64,000 bases of DNA from Pseudomonas sp. B28(2017). Lineage in GTDB: Bacteria > Pseudomonadota > Gammaproteobacteria > Pseudomonadales > Pseudomonadaceae. Every line of letters begins with the position of its first letter. The stretch's first letter is position 1. The notes below the pieces were generated by a model. The model was not told the DNA's origin, searched no databases, and saw only the letters and a program-made list of their open reading frames with translations. Location of the stretch: NCBI RefSeq assembly GCF_002113025.1, contig NZ_NEJH01000001.1, positions 744,001 to 808,000 of the forward strand. The letters run 5' to 3'. Below are positions 39,271 through 48,286 of the stretch, piece after piece. A program made the translations under genes and the position numbers.

Positions 39271-40014
39271 TCAACCGCCTCCGACCAGCGGCACGAAGCT
39301 CACAGGCAGCACCTGCCGGGTGGACACACTGCCATCACCGGCCTTCTCGATCAGCAGGAGGTACTGGACCATGAACGGCGCGCCGACCGGGATTACCATC
39401 CGCCCGCCGGCCTTGAGCTGGGCGATCAGTGGCGGCGGCACATGGCTGGCGGCGGCGGTGACGAGAATGGCGTCGTAAGGCCCGTGCTCGGGCCAGCCGT
39501 GGTAGCCATCGCCCAGCCGGGCCCGCACCTTTGCATATCCTAGCCGGCCCAGGCGCTCCCCGGCCTGCACAGCCAGTGGCTCGATGATCTCCATCGTGTA
39601 GACCGCCTGCGCCAGCTCGGCGAGGATCGCCGCCTGGTAGCCCGAGCCGGTGCCGATCTCGAGTACCACGTCGCCGGGTCCGACCTGCGCCAGGTCGGTC
39701 ATCAGGGCGACGATGTAGGGCTGGGAGATGGTCTGGCCGTAGCCGATCGGCAGCGGTCGGTTCTCGTAGGCGTAGGGCACCTCGTCGGGCGGGACGAACC
39801 TGTGGCGTGGCACCCTGGCCATCGCGGCCATCACCGGCGCGGAAAACTCGGCCCTGCCGGTGTCGTCGCGGGTGACGGACGACATGTTGGCGATCTCCCG
39901 CACCATGGCGTCGCGCAACGGCGCGAACGGGTCGTCGGCATGCAGGCCGGCAGATGCCAGCGCCAGGGCGATGGCAGGCGCCAGGATGCGCGTCAGGAGC
40001 ATCACCGGCTTCAC
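39271..40014 (-). CDS. pcm: exported protein-L-isoaspartate O-methyltransferase
   Basis: This 247-residue protein from a GTG start has GGAGGAG five bases upstream. The N-terminus MLLTRILAPAIALALASAGLHA is a signal peptide, unusual for this cytoplasmic enzyme. The catalytic core is complete: IGYGQTISQPYIVALMTDLA, VVLEIGTGSGYQAAILAELA, VYTMEIIEPLA, and the GGRMVIPVG strand. It transfers a methyl from S-adenosylmethionine to isoaspartyl residues. SAM is not known in the periplasm, which makes its location puzzling. It is the first gene of the GC-rich pair. Confidence 0.85.
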   Translation of the reverse strand: MKPVMLLTRILAPAIALALASAGLHADDPFAPLRDAMVREIANMSSVTRDDTGRAEFSAPVMAAMARVPRHRFVPPDEVPYAYENRPLPIGYGQTISQPYIVALMTDLAQVGPGDVVLEIGTGSGYQAAILAELAQAVYTMEIIEPLAVQAGERLGRLGYAKVRARLGDGYHGWPEHGPYDAILVTAAASHVPPPLIAQLKAGGRMVIPVGAPFMVQYLLLIEKAGDGSVSTRQVLPVSFVPLVGGG

Positions 40015-40195
40015 AATGACTCCTCCGCCTGAGGAATAGTCGAATCGTATGGCCGGCGGGCTGACTCGGCAAGCCGGGGTTCCGGCGACCAAACCAGGCT
40101 GCGGCGATTGCCTGAGAAAATATCGCAACCTGTAACTGCACTGATAGCAACCAGCCAGTTCAAGCGGTGATAAAAAAGTGAATGCGATTGTCAGC

Positions 40196-40260
40196 TAGTG
40201 GCCGGTAGTTGCCTGTTTAAAGGACAGCTACCGACTGTGAATGCACCGGTCGAGGCAACA
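40196..40260 (+). repeat. degenerate hairpin repeat
   Basis: CGGTAGTTGCCTGTTTAAAGG then ACAGCTACCG forms an imperfect stem and resembles the dispersed repeat family. The 292-base gap 40015-40306 holds nothing else clear. Confidence 0.35.
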
Positions 40261-40306
40261 CTCGTTCCGTGTATGTAAGATGAGTGATGCAGGCGTGGCT
40301 TGGCAA

Positions 40307-40717
40307 CTAGCGATAGTAGCGGCGATCGTCCTCGTAGCGGTACCGCATGTCCCGATCCTGGTGGCGCTCCCAATAACGATGGCGTTCGGCTTCGCGGCGG
40401 GCCTGCTCTCTGCGCCACTGCTCTCTACGCCACTCGTCTCGGCGCCAATCGTCTCTTCGCCAATCATCTCTGCGATAGTGCCAACGGCCGTCATGCCAGT
40501 ATCGGTCGTCATGGGCCAGGAACGGCCCCGGCTGCTTGCCGGCCATGCTGGCCAAGCTCGGCCAGGGGTTGTCGGCAGCCTTGAACGGAGCCTGAACGGC
40601 TGCGACTTCAGTGGCGACAACAGGGGTTGCGGTCTTCATTTGTGTTGCTGATGCCGAGCCCACTGCCGCGAGCGCGAACAGGCCGAAGAGCACCATCCGT
40701 GGGTCATGGAATTTCAT
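40307..40717 (-). CDS. exported protein with Arg/Asp/Trp tandem repeats
   Basis: The 136-residue protein starts MKFHDPRMVLFGLFALAAVGSASA, a clear signal peptide. After a linker comes a highly charged tail built on tandem RRDDW/RRDEW/RREQW pentads (about residues 75-105), then ARREAERHRYWERHQDRDMRYRYED. No known domain. Such basic, aromatic repeats could bind anions or surface polymers; this is speculation. A 32-codon longer frame exists but would hide the signal. Confidence 0.65.
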   Translation of the reverse strand: MKFHDPRMVLFGLFALAAVGSASATQMKTATPVVATEVAAVQAPFKAADNPWPSLASMAGKQPGPFLAHDDRYWHDGRWHYRRDDWRRDDWRRDEWRREQWRREQARREAERHRYWERHQDRDMRYRYEDDRRYYR

Positions 40718-41030
40718 GAACGAAGACAACCTCTGATTGACAATTGGACGTGTGGCCATCTGGCTGCGGGAAGCCTGCGGGTTCGCGCTTGCCGGGTGGA
40801 TGGGCCTATCCACATAGACCGATAAACAGGGAAAAGTTCTAGAGATCCGCTGTTTAAATAGCCGATGGCCCCAGTGCTCGGCGCCTTTGAGGTATTGACC
40901 GCGACGGCCTTTACAGCGGGAACTTCAGGGCACTGGCCAGGTCAATAGGGGCCTGTGTCGCAGAAGCCGAACAGCGCTGGTGGCCTGTTTTCGGGCAGTG
41001 CCGTCCGAGATCAGTCGAGTCCGTCCCCTG

Positions 41031-41786
41031 ATGCCAACCAAGATTTTTCTACCGGGTGTCCTTTTGGCGTTCTGCGCCTTCGCGTCGCATAGTTGCATTG
41101 CTGCCGAGCGAAGCGCGCCCACGCAAAGTAACCGCGCGTCTACAACCCTGATCGAAACCGCCTCGCGGCAGTATGAAAATGGCCAGCTGGACCAGGCCGC
41201 TGCCACGCTGGAACGTGCCCTGCATATTCAGCCGAACAATCCCGCGACGCTGCATTACCTCGGTGTGTTGCGTCTTCAGCAGGGGCAGTACCAACAGGCT
41301 GAAACATTGGCGCTGCGCTCGAACGTGCAGGTTGGAAGCAACGTCGAGTTACGCAACCGCAACTTCCAATTGATCCAGGCGGCCCAGCAGGCTCGGGCCT
41401 CGAATACCCCACCCCAAGCCAGAGAGGGCCTGGTTGCAGTACAGAAGGGGCAGGATGAGCAGGTCCATGAAGCACAGATGGCGCCTGTTGAACAACCCGC
41501 TGCGGACACTGGGCAACAAGCTGGCATTTTTGATCGGGTAAAGGCTGCGTGGGCATCGGTTTCGCCGACGGCTGACAGAACACAGCCTGAAGAAGCAGTG
41601 CAAATGGCTTCCGTCGCGCCAGCGCCCGCGTACGATGAGGTTGTGATTCCCCGTGGCCATTTGCCGCCTCCGGGGAAATGCCGGATCTGGTTTCCCGATC
41701 GCCCGCCCGGGCATCAGCCGGCACCCGGTCGCTGCAAGAAGCTGCGACATCGGGTTCCTCCGGGAGCCTTTCTGTTGCACGGTTGA
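41031..41786 (+). CDS. exported TPR protein with Pro-rich C-terminal motif
   Basis: This 251-residue protein has a signal peptide (MPTKIFLPGVLLAFCAFASHSCIA). Two TPR-like repeats (about 38-100: YENGQLDQAAATLERALHIQPNNPATLHYLGVLRLQQGQYQQAE) are followed by a linker of low complexity. The tail GHLPPPGKCRIWFPDRPPGHQP, then PGRCKK and VPPGAFLLHG, is a two-cysteine module seen in other Pseudomonas envelope proteins. Likely a periplasmic or outer-membrane assembly factor; function unknown. The ribosome site is weak. The divergent gap 40718-41030 shows no clear site. Confidence 0.7.
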   Translation: MPTKIFLPGVLLAFCAFASHSCIAAERSAPTQSNRASTTLIETASRQYENGQLDQAAATLERALHIQPNNPATLHYLGVLRLQQGQYQQAETLALRSNVQVGSNVELRNRNFQLIQAAQQARASNTPPQAREGLVAVQKGQDEQVHEAQMAPVEQPAADTGQQAGIFDRVKAAWASVSPTADRTQPEEAVQMASVAPAPAYDEVVIPRGHLPPPGKCRIWFPDRPPGHQPAPGRCKKLRHRVPPGAFLLHG

Positions 41787-41802
41787 GGCTGCGGGTGAGC
41801 TG

Positions 41803-42141
41803 CTACTCAATCAGTTGATCGATCAACACCGCGTTGGTATAGATCAGGCTGCCATCGCTCGCACGGTGCCCGACCATATGAAACTGACCGCGTTCGTGGT
41901 GCAAATAGACACGCATCTGACAGTCGGACAAGGGCGCGTATCCCTCGGGCATGATCAAATCCATCGAGCCCATATCGACATCGACCATGGCTTCACGTTC
42001 GTGGGACTTCTGCAGACGCTCTTCGGCCTCCTCCAGACGGACATGGAGAGGGCCGTCGACGTAAAAATGGATCTCACCGATCGGGATGGACTTCTGGTCG
42101 GGACTGGGTTTGCACCAGCCTTCGATCGTCAGTGCACTCAT
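41803..42141 (-). CDS. small hypothetical protein
   Basis: The 112-residue protein from ATG 42141 (GGGAGG seven bases upstream) begins MSALTIEGWCKPSPDQKSIP. It is acidic, soluble, mostly beta (EIHFYVDGPLHVRLEE, QMRVYLHHERGQFHMVGH) and has no signal or membrane segment. I do not recognise the family. It converges with the TPR gene. Confidence 0.6.
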   Translation of the reverse strand: MSALTIEGWCKPSPDQKSIPIGEIHFYVDGPLHVRLEEAEERLQKSHEREAMVDVDMGSMDLIMPEGYAPLSDCQMRVYLHHERGQFHMVGHRASDGSLIYTNAVLIDQLIE

Positions 42142-42246
42142 GACGAAACCTCCCATGTAGGTTGCCGGACTCTGTTAGCTATCGTCCCTGCTCATTGCGA
42201 TTACTCATGTTTGACGACTGCACAAGGGCAGGGTTCGCACTTTGTG

Positions 42247-42292
42247 GCTGCTTCTGGCCGATCGCTGCCGCCCGTCATCAGAGTTCAAGTAT
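42247..42292 (+). repeat. dispersed hairpin repeat, copy F
   Basis: GCTGCTTCTGGCCGATCGCTGCC followed by GCCCGTCATCAGAGTTC, with the second half eroded. It lies in the 300-base region upstream of the oxidase cluster; no promoter motif there is convincing. Confidence 0.45.
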
Positions 42293-42457
42293 AGCTGGCA
42301 ACCGGGCCTCTCTTGCCGACCTCGCGGTACAAGCCGATGGCTCTATACTCCTTACTGACTTTACCGCCCGGACGGGTGGTATTTGTCTGGCCTGCTTGGA
42401 TGTCAGTGGCGATGCTTTTGCATAACCAATGAACATCAGGAATAGGATGAAGAGCAA

Positions 42458-43930
42458 ATGGCAATAGCAATTATCCTGATACTAATCGTTATTGCATCAG
42501 TGCTATTCCACATACTGGCGCCCTGGCATGCGACACCGGCCGCATCCAACTGGGGCTCCATTGATACCACCCTGTTCATCACCCTGATCATCAGCGGAAT
42601 ATTTTTCATTGCCATCACAGTATTCATGGCAATAGCGGTGATGCGCTATCGCCACAAAGAGGGTGCACGGGCGGCCTACCAGCCAGAAAACAAAAAGCTG
42701 GAATTATGGTTGATCATCGTTACCTCGATAGGCATTGCCGGGATGTTGGCGCCAGGCCTGGTTGTTTACGACGATTTCATCCGGGTACCGAAAAATGCCT
42801 ACGAGCTTGAAGTGGTCGCCCAGCAGTGGCAGTGGGCCTTTCGTTTTGCCGGTCAGGACGCAAAGCTGGGCAGATCGGATATCAGGTTTGTTGATTCCGC
42901 CAATCCCCTCGGCCTTGATCCCAAGGATCCTGCTGGGCAGGACGATGTGCTTGTAATGAATAATGAAGTTCACCTTCCGCTCGATCGGCCGGTTAAAGTC
43001 TTACTGCGCGCTAAAGACGTTTTGCACGATTTCTATGTGCCGCAAATTCGCAGCAAGATGGACATGGTGCCAGGGATGGTGTCGTACTTTTGGTTTACGC
43101 CGACTAAAACCGGAAAGTATGAAACCCTTTGTGCTGAATATTGCGGCGTAGGTCATTACAACATGCGCGGCCATATGATCGTGGAGGAGCAGGGTGTCTT
43201 CGATCAATGGCTAAAAGGCCAACCGACTTTTGCGCAGACATTGACGACAACTGCCAGGCCCGGTAGGGACAGCCTATTGGAAAAAGGCCGCCTGCTGGTC
43301 GACAAATACGGCTGCGGCGCCTGCCATAGCCAGGATGGCAGTGCCAGTCTCGGTCCGGGATGGAAGGGGCTGTACGGCCGCACCGAACAGCTGGCCGATG
43401 GCTCCAGCGTGCAGGTCGACGAGGCCTACCTGAAAGAGTCGATTCTCGATCCGAAGGCCCGTCTGGTACAGGGCTACCCGCCGGTCATGGTGGCCTATAC
43501 TCTCTCTGACGATGAACTGGGTGCGCTCGTCGCCCTGATCAAATCACTGGGTGCTGCGCAGCAGGGCGATGAAGCCTCTACTGGCGAAGCATCGGGCCCA
43601 GGTGAAGACCTGGTAGCGCAGGGACAGCGGCTGGCCGGGTCGCTTGGCTGTCTGGCCTGCCACAGTGTCGATGGCAACAAGGGCGTCGGCCCCAGCTGGC
43701 AGGGCCTGTATGGCAAGACCGAAACCCTTGCCGACGATACGAGCGTCAAGGTCGATGAGGGTTATCTGAAAGAATCGGTTCGTGACCCCGCTGCCAAAAT
43801 CGTCAAGGGTTATGCGGCCGTCATGCCGGCCTTGAAACCGAGCGACAAGGAGTTGGACGCGCTGATCGCTTTTATCAAATCCAAAGCGAATGCCAACGCT
43901 GATGCAAGCAAGGCGGAGCCAGGGAAGTAG
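42458..43930 (+). CDS. coxB: cytochrome c oxidase subunit II with two fused cytochrome c domains
   Basis: This 490-residue protein has N-terminal helices at about 1-22, 36-62 and 80-104. The CuA domain has His190 (VLHDFY) and CAEYCGVGHYNM (Cys225, Glu227, Cys229, His233, Met236). Two cytochrome c domains follow, with CGACH at 286-290 and CLACH at 398-402, and axial Met in PPVM (344) and AAVM. The two heme domains are more than half identical to each other, a recent duplication. It passes electrons from cytochrome c to the aa3 centre. First gene of a five-gene cluster. Confidence 0.93.
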   Translation: MAIAIILILIVIASVLFHILAPWHATPAASNWGSIDTTLFITLIISGIFFIAITVFMAIAVMRYRHKEGARAAYQPENKKLELWLIIVTSIGIAGMLAPGLVVYDDFIRVPKNAYELEVVAQQWQWAFRFAGQDAKLGRSDIRFVDSANPLGLDPKDPAGQDDVLVMNNEVHLPLDRPVKVLLRAKDVLHDFYVPQIRSKMDMVPGMVSYFWFTPTKTGKYETLCAEYCGVGHYNMRGHMIVEEQGVFDQWLKGQPTFAQTLTTTARPGRDSLLEKGRLLVDKYGCGACHSQDGSASLGPGWKGLYGRTEQLADGSSVQVDEAYLKESILDPKARLVQGYPPVMVAYTLSDDELGALVALIKSLGAAQQGDEASTGEASGPGEDLVAQGQRLAGSLGCLACHSVDGNKGVGPSWQGLYGKTETLADDTSVKVDEGYLKESVRDPAAKIVKGYAAVMPALKPSDKELDALIAFIKSKANANADASKAEPGK

Positions 43931-43979
43931 CCGCAAAGCAGCCAGGAATACACTGAAACTTCGACAGGAGGATGACGTG

Positions 43980-45755
43980 ATGGCCTATGCGGAGCAAGCC
44001 GAAACAGAAGCACTGCACGAGCCCAGGAGCTTCCTGACCAAATATGTCTGGAGTCAGGACCACAAGGTCATAGCCATTCAATATTCCTTGACGGCTTTGT
44101 TCGTGGGTCTTATCGCCGTGGTGTTGTCCGGCTTGATGCGCATGCAGATTGGTTTCCCCGGCAGTTTGGCGTTCATGGATGCCAGTACTTACTATCAGGC
44201 GATGACCATGCACGGCATGATCATGGTCATTTACTTACTGACGGCCTTGTTTCTGGGGGGCTTCGGCAACTATCTGATCCCGCTGATGGTCGGCGCCCGC
44301 GACATGGTCTTCCCCTACGTCAACATGCTCAGCTACTGGTTCTACCTGGTGGCGGTAGTGGTGTTGCTCGCCAGTTTCTTTGTCCCTGGCGGCCCCACCG
44401 GTTCGGGCTGGACGCTCTATCCGCCACAGTCCATTGCTCAAGGAACACCAGGGGTCGAGTGGGGCATCGTGCTGATGCTCGTCTCACTGGCGATTTTTAT
44501 TGCCGCCGCCACCATGGGCGGGTTGAACTACGTCACCACTGTCTTGCAGGCACGCACCCACGGCATGACGTTGTTTCGCATGCCGCTCTCGGTATGGGGA
44601 ATCTTCATGGCCTCGATCATGGCCTTGCTGGCTTTCCCGGCGTTGTTTGTCAGCGCGGTCATGATGCTGTTCGACAAACTGTTGGGCACCAGCTTCTTCA
44701 TGCCGGCGATGATCTCGTTGGGGCAGCAACTCGATCACCAGGGTGGCAGCCCGATATTGTTCCAGCACCTGTTCTGGTTCTTCGGCCACCCGGAGGTCTA
44801 CATCGTTGCTCTCCCGGCGTTTGGCCTGGTCTCCGACTTGATCAGCACGCATGCGCGTAAAAATATCTTCGGTTACCGAATGATGGTGTGGGCCATCATT
44901 GCGATTGGCGTACTCAGTTTTGTGGTCTGGGCACACCATATGTACGTCAGCGGAATGAACCCGTACTTCGGCTTTTTCTTCGCCGTCACCACCTTGATCA
45001 TCGCGGTGCCGACCGCGCTGAAAGTCTACAACTGGGTGCTGACCCTGTGGCGCGGCGACATCCATCTGACCGTGCCGATGCTGTTTGCCCTGGCCTTTAT
45101 CGTCACCTTCCTGGTCGGCGGTCTCACCGGGTTGTTTCTCGGCAATGTGATCGTGGATATACCGCTCTCGGACACCTATTTCGTCGTGGCCCATTTCCAT
45201 ATGGTCATGGGCGTCGCGCCGGTACTGGTGGTGTTCGGCGGCATTTATCACTGGTTTCCGAAAATAACCGGGCGCATGACCAACGACACCCTGGGCAAGC
45301 TGCATTTCTGGATTACCTTTCTGGGCACCTACGCCATCTTCTTCCCCATGCACTACCTGGGTTTCCAAGGCATGCCGCGTCGTTACTACGCCTATGAAAA
45401 CTACGCGTTCATCCCGCAGTCGGCGCAAGAGTTGAATGCCTTCATTACCGTGGTCGCACTGACCGTCGGCGTTTCCCAGTTGCTGTTTGTGTTCAACCTG
45501 GCCTGGAGCGTATTCAAAGGCAAACCCGCGGGCAGTAATCCCTGGGGCGCGGCCAGCCTGGAATGGCAAACGCCAAACACCCCACCGGTACACGGTAACT
45601 GGGGAGCGAAGCTGCCGGTGGTGCATCGCTGGGCCTATGACTACAGCGTGCCGGGGATAGAACAGGACTTCGTGCCGCAAACGGTCTCCGCCGAGGAACT
45701 GGAGCAAATGCGCCAACTCGGTGCCGGAACCAAAATAGCGGACGTTAAAACATGA
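43980..45755 (+). CDS. coxA: cytochrome c oxidase subunit I, A1-type heme-copper oxidase
   Basis: This 591-residue protein with about 12 helices has GHPEVY (Glu of the D-channel and the His-Tyr cross-link), WAHHMY for the CuB histidines and VAHFHMVMG for heme ligands. GARDM supplies the D-channel Asp entry and IAVPTALK the K-channel Lys, so both proton pathways look present. ATG 43980 follows AGGAGG at ideal spacing. It reduces O2 to water with proton pumping. Its stop overlaps the next start (ATGA). Confidence 0.95.
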   Translation: MAYAEQAETEALHEPRSFLTKYVWSQDHKVIAIQYSLTALFVGLIAVVLSGLMRMQIGFPGSLAFMDASTYYQAMTMHGMIMVIYLLTALFLGGFGNYLIPLMVGARDMVFPYVNMLSYWFYLVAVVVLLASFFVPGGPTGSGWTLYPPQSIAQGTPGVEWGIVLMLVSLAIFIAAATMGGLNYVTTVLQARTHGMTLFRMPLSVWGIFMASIMALLAFPALFVSAVMMLFDKLLGTSFFMPAMISLGQQLDHQGGSPILFQHLFWFFGHPEVYIVALPAFGLVSDLISTHARKNIFGYRMMVWAIIAIGVLSFVVWAHHMYVSGMNPYFGFFFAVTTLIIAVPTALKVYNWVLTLWRGDIHLTVPMLFALAFIVTFLVGGLTGLFLGNVIVDIPLSDTYFVVAHFHMVMGVAPVLVVFGGIYHWFPKITGRMTNDTLGKLHFWITFLGTYAIFFPMHYLGFQGMPRRYYAYENYAFIPQSAQELNAFITVVALTVGVSQLLFVFNLAWSVFKGKPAGSNPWGAASLEWQTPNTPPVHGNWGAKLPVVHRWAYDYSVPGIEQDFVPQTVSAEELEQMRQLGAGTKIADVKT

Positions 45756-46444
45756 ACAGACTGCTATTGAGAAACGCCGACGGTGCTGACCCCGGCGGCA
45801 GCTGGAATCGCGATCCCGAGGGCATTCAGGCCGGCGAAGGGGCCGATGGAAGCCAAACCGCAAGGCTGGGTCTGCGCTTGTTTCTGGTGGTGGTGAGTTC
45901 GTTATTCTTTCTCTTCCTGCTCGCCTTTATCGCCCGTTCGCAAATGGTCGACTGGCTACCCCTGACAGAACCCATGGCGCCGCTGGCCAATCCATGGCCG
46001 CTGTGGGTCAATTCGGCTTTCCTGGTATTGAGCTGCATCGCACTGCAGTGGTCGCGCATGGCCGCCCGCCGGGCTCGAATGGACGCCACGGTCATTGGTT
46101 TTGTATTGGGGGGAGGGTTTGCCATTGCCTTCCTGGCGGGGCAACTCTGGGTCTGGCAGCAGTTTGTCGCCTGGGGCTACTTTGTCGCCAGCAATCCGGC
46201 CAACAGTTTCTTCTACCTGTTGACCGGTGTGCACGGCCTCCACCTGTTGGGCGGGTTGATTGCCTGGGCCAGGACCGTCGTTAAATTCCTGCGTCACGTG
46301 CCGTTGCCGCAACTCAGCGCCAGCGTAGAACTCTGTGCCATCTACTGGCATTACTTGTTGGGTCTCTGGTTTGTGTTGTTCGTGCTGCTGACCAGCACGC
46401 CGCAAACCTATGAAGCCATCGCCAGATTCTGCGGCCTGAGGTGA
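45752..46444 (+). CDS. cytochrome c oxidase subunit III-like protein (first of two)
   Basis: This 230-residue protein begins with a 40-residue polar extension rich in Gly/Asp, then five helices. It matches subunit III at FLAGQLWVWQQFV, FFYLLTGVHGLHLLGGLIAW and the IYWHYLLGLWFVLFVLL end. The four-base overlap with coxA couples their translation. Having a second III-like gene (46451) immediately after suggests both are structural subunits or the helices are split between them. Confidence 0.85.
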   Translation: MNRLLLRNADGADPGGSWNRDPEGIQAGEGADGSQTARLGLRLFLVVVSSLFFLFLLAFIARSQMVDWLPLTEPMAPLANPWPLWVNSAFLVLSCIALQWSRMAARRARMDATVIGFVLGGGFAIAFLAGQLWVWQQFVAWGYFVASNPANSFFYLLTGVHGLHLLGGLIAWARTVVKFLRHVPLPQLSASVELCAIYWHYLLGLWFVLFVLLTSTPQTYEAIARFCGLR

Positions 46445-46450
46445 AAAGCC

Positions 46451-47164
46451 ATGGCATCGCACCCGCAAGCCCAAGCCGAGACCGGTCCAGCCAATCCACC
46501 AGGCTCGCCACCTGTACCGGGATGGGCGGGCATCGCCAGCGACTGGTCCTCGGATAAAGAGGCCTTCAAGCAGGTCCACTGGGGCAAGGCGATGATGTGG
46601 ATATTCCTGCTCAGCGACACGTTTATATTCACCTGTTTTCTGACCGGCTACATGTCGGTACGCATGACCATCACCACCGCCTGGCCGAACCCCAGTGAAG
46701 TGTTCGCATTGACGATCGGCGGCACGGAAATTCCACTTATTCTGATTGCCATCATGACCTTTGTGCTGATCAGTAGCAGCGGCACCATGGCCATGGCCGT
46801 CAACTTCGCCTATCGCCGTGATCGCGCGAAAACCACGGCCCTGATGCTGGCGACCGCTGCCTTGGGTGTGACCTTCGTCAGCATGCAGGCATTTGAATGG
46901 AGCAAGCTCATCGCAGAAGGGGTGCGCCCCTGGGGGAACCCCATGGGGGCGGCGCAATTTGGCGCCAGTTTTTTCATGATCACCGGTTTTCACGGACTGC
47001 ATGTGTCAATCGGCGCCCTCTACCTCAGCATTGTGGCGCGCAAAGTATTGCGTGGAGATTATGAGCGCTCCGGAAATTATCAGAACGTCGAGATAGCAGG
47101 GCTTTACTGGCACTTCGTGGATTTGGTGTGGGTGTTTATTTTTGCTTTCTTCTATTTGTGGTAG
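46451..47164 (+). CDS. coxC: cytochrome c oxidase subunit III
   Basis: The 237-residue protein has five to six helices, WIFLLSDTFIFTCFLTGYM (the conserved Glu/Asp-containing helix), SMQAFEWSKLI, GFHGLHVSIGALYL and YWHFVDLVWVFIFAFFYLW, all subunit III signatures. The start is six bases after the previous stop. It stabilises subunit I and the proton entry site. Confidence 0.9.
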   Translation: MASHPQAQAETGPANPPGSPPVPGWAGIASDWSSDKEAFKQVHWGKAMMWIFLLSDTFIFTCFLTGYMSVRMTITTAWPNPSEVFALTIGGTEIPLILIAIMTFVLISSSGTMAMAVNFAYRRDRAKTTALMLATAALGVTFVSMQAFEWSKLIAEGVRPWGNPMGAAQFGASFFMITGFHGLHVSIGALYLSIVARKVLRGDYERSGNYQNVEIAGLYWHFVDLVWVFIFAFFYLW

Positions 47165-47177
47165 AGGAGCACGGGTG

Positions 47178-47495
47178 ATGGCACATGCTCAGGGGCAGCA
47201 ACATCCAATCAGTCTGTACCTCAAGATCTGGGGACTGTTATTCGTCCTCAGTACGATGTCGTACCTTGTCGATTATTTCCACTTCCATGGCTACCTTCGG
47301 TGGTTCCTGATTATCACGTTCATGTTGTTGAAGGCGGGTTTGATTGTCTCCATCTTCATGCACATGGCCTGGGAGCGGTTGGCCATGGTCTATGCGATAT
47401 TGGTCCCACCTTTGTGTTTACTGGTGCTCGTCGGACTGATGGCCACCGAGGCGGATTATGTTTTCCTCAGCCGGGTCATTTTCTTCGGTCAATAA
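47178..47495 (+). CDS. cytochrome oxidase subunit IV (CtaF/CyoD-like)
   Basis: The 105-residue protein has three helices: LYLKIWGLLFVLSTMSYLVDYF, FLIITFMLLKAGLIVSIFMHM (the conserved K-x-x-F-M-H helix) and AILVPPLCLLVLVGLMATE. The ATG at 47178 with GAGGAG upstream is used. It completes the oxidase cluster; no assembly genes (cox11, surf1, heme A synthase) follow in this window. Confidence 0.85.
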   Translation: MAHAQGQQHPISLYLKIWGLLFVLSTMSYLVDYFHFHGYLRWFLIITFMLLKAGLIVSIFMHMAWERLAMVYAILVPPLCLLVLVGLMATEADYVFLSRVIFFGQ

Positions 47496-47527
47496 GCCGC
47501 TTTCGGATGGCCTTGAGTCTGCGGGAG

Positions 47528-48088
47528 CTAACCCGAAATCACTCGTTTGAACTGATGCCACTTGTGCTGCCAGGCTACCGTCCAGTGGGGGGCTGCCGCT
47601 CCCGTGCCGGCGATCTTCAGTTTTGGATGATGTCCGATGACTTGGTCCAGTATCGACTCCTGATTCGGGTCAACATCCACGAAGAAGATATGTTTGCCTT
47701 CTTTTACCACCTGGCTGAAATTGCGGAAGTGAGTGTTCGGCACCTGGAAGCCGAAAAAACCGCCTTCCCAGATGCAGAAGCCAAAAACAACAATGGCAAG
47801 GAAGATAAAGGGCATCCAGCCTACGGCGGATTCAGTCCAGCCCATCCAATAGGCGCCAAGCAGGATCAGCGCCGCGAGTGGCACACCGACCACTGCACCA
47901 ATCTCACCGGAGTGAACAGCATCCTGTTCCATTAACGAGCTGATCTCGTGGAGGTGATGTTGTTCAACATCAGCAACTTTCTCACTGAGCACATGAATCT
48001 GTTCGGAATTGATGCCGCTGGCTTCCAATTCATTTTCAACGGTTTCAAGTTCGTTGAGATTGTCACTGATGTAATAGTGTCGATTCAT
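47528..48088 (-). CDS. membrane hypothetical protein with two central helices
   Basis: The 186-residue protein starts with a soluble alpha-beta region (YYISDNLNELETVENELEASGINSEQIHVLS) like the general-stress-protein 17M/DUF1269 fold. Two membrane helices follow (VVGVPLAALILLGAYWMGW and WMPFIFLAIVVFGFCIWEGGFFGF), then a second soluble part, HIFFVDVDPNQESILDQVI. Function unknown. It converges with the oxidase cluster, 33 bases apart. Confidence 0.7.
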   Translation of the reverse strand: MNRHYYISDNLNELETVENELEASGINSEQIHVLSEKVADVEQHHLHEISSLMEQDAVHSGEIGAVVGVPLAALILLGAYWMGWTESAVGWMPFIFLAIVVFGFCIWEGGFFGFQVPNTHFRNFSQVVKEGKHIFFVDVDPNQESILDQVIGHHPKLKIAGTGAAAPHWTVAWQHKWHQFKRVISG

Positions 48089-48286
48089 GCCACACCTCCG
48101 ATCTAGAGTTTGCTGTAGACCTCCTTTGTCCGGCAGCCGTTAACCAGGATTTTGCAGTCGGTATCTGTACCAAGGGGAACGTTGCACACTTCATGCAATC
48201 TGAGCGAAGTATAGCACTCGCCAGCAGGCGGACCGGTCGGCTACTTGCGACACCGGTAGTATCACGGGATCAACCGCAAGGGCACG

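Noticed and set aside
37592..39478. Plus-strand open frame of 628 codons opposite the spermidine-synthase-like gene
   Set aside because: Gln/Arg/Gly-rich antisense shadow in a GC-rich gene; the minus-strand reading has clear membrane helices and Rossmann motifs.
40241..40651. Plus-strand membrane-like frame with Ser/Pro/Leu repeats opposite the RRDDW gene
   Set aside because: Its repeats are the antisense of the RRDDW pentads; the minus-strand frame has a signal peptide and better composition.
44484..45863. Minus-strand open frame of 459 codons opposite coxA
   Set aside because: Lies entirely across a perfectly conserved heme-copper oxidase gene; charged, low-complexity shadow.
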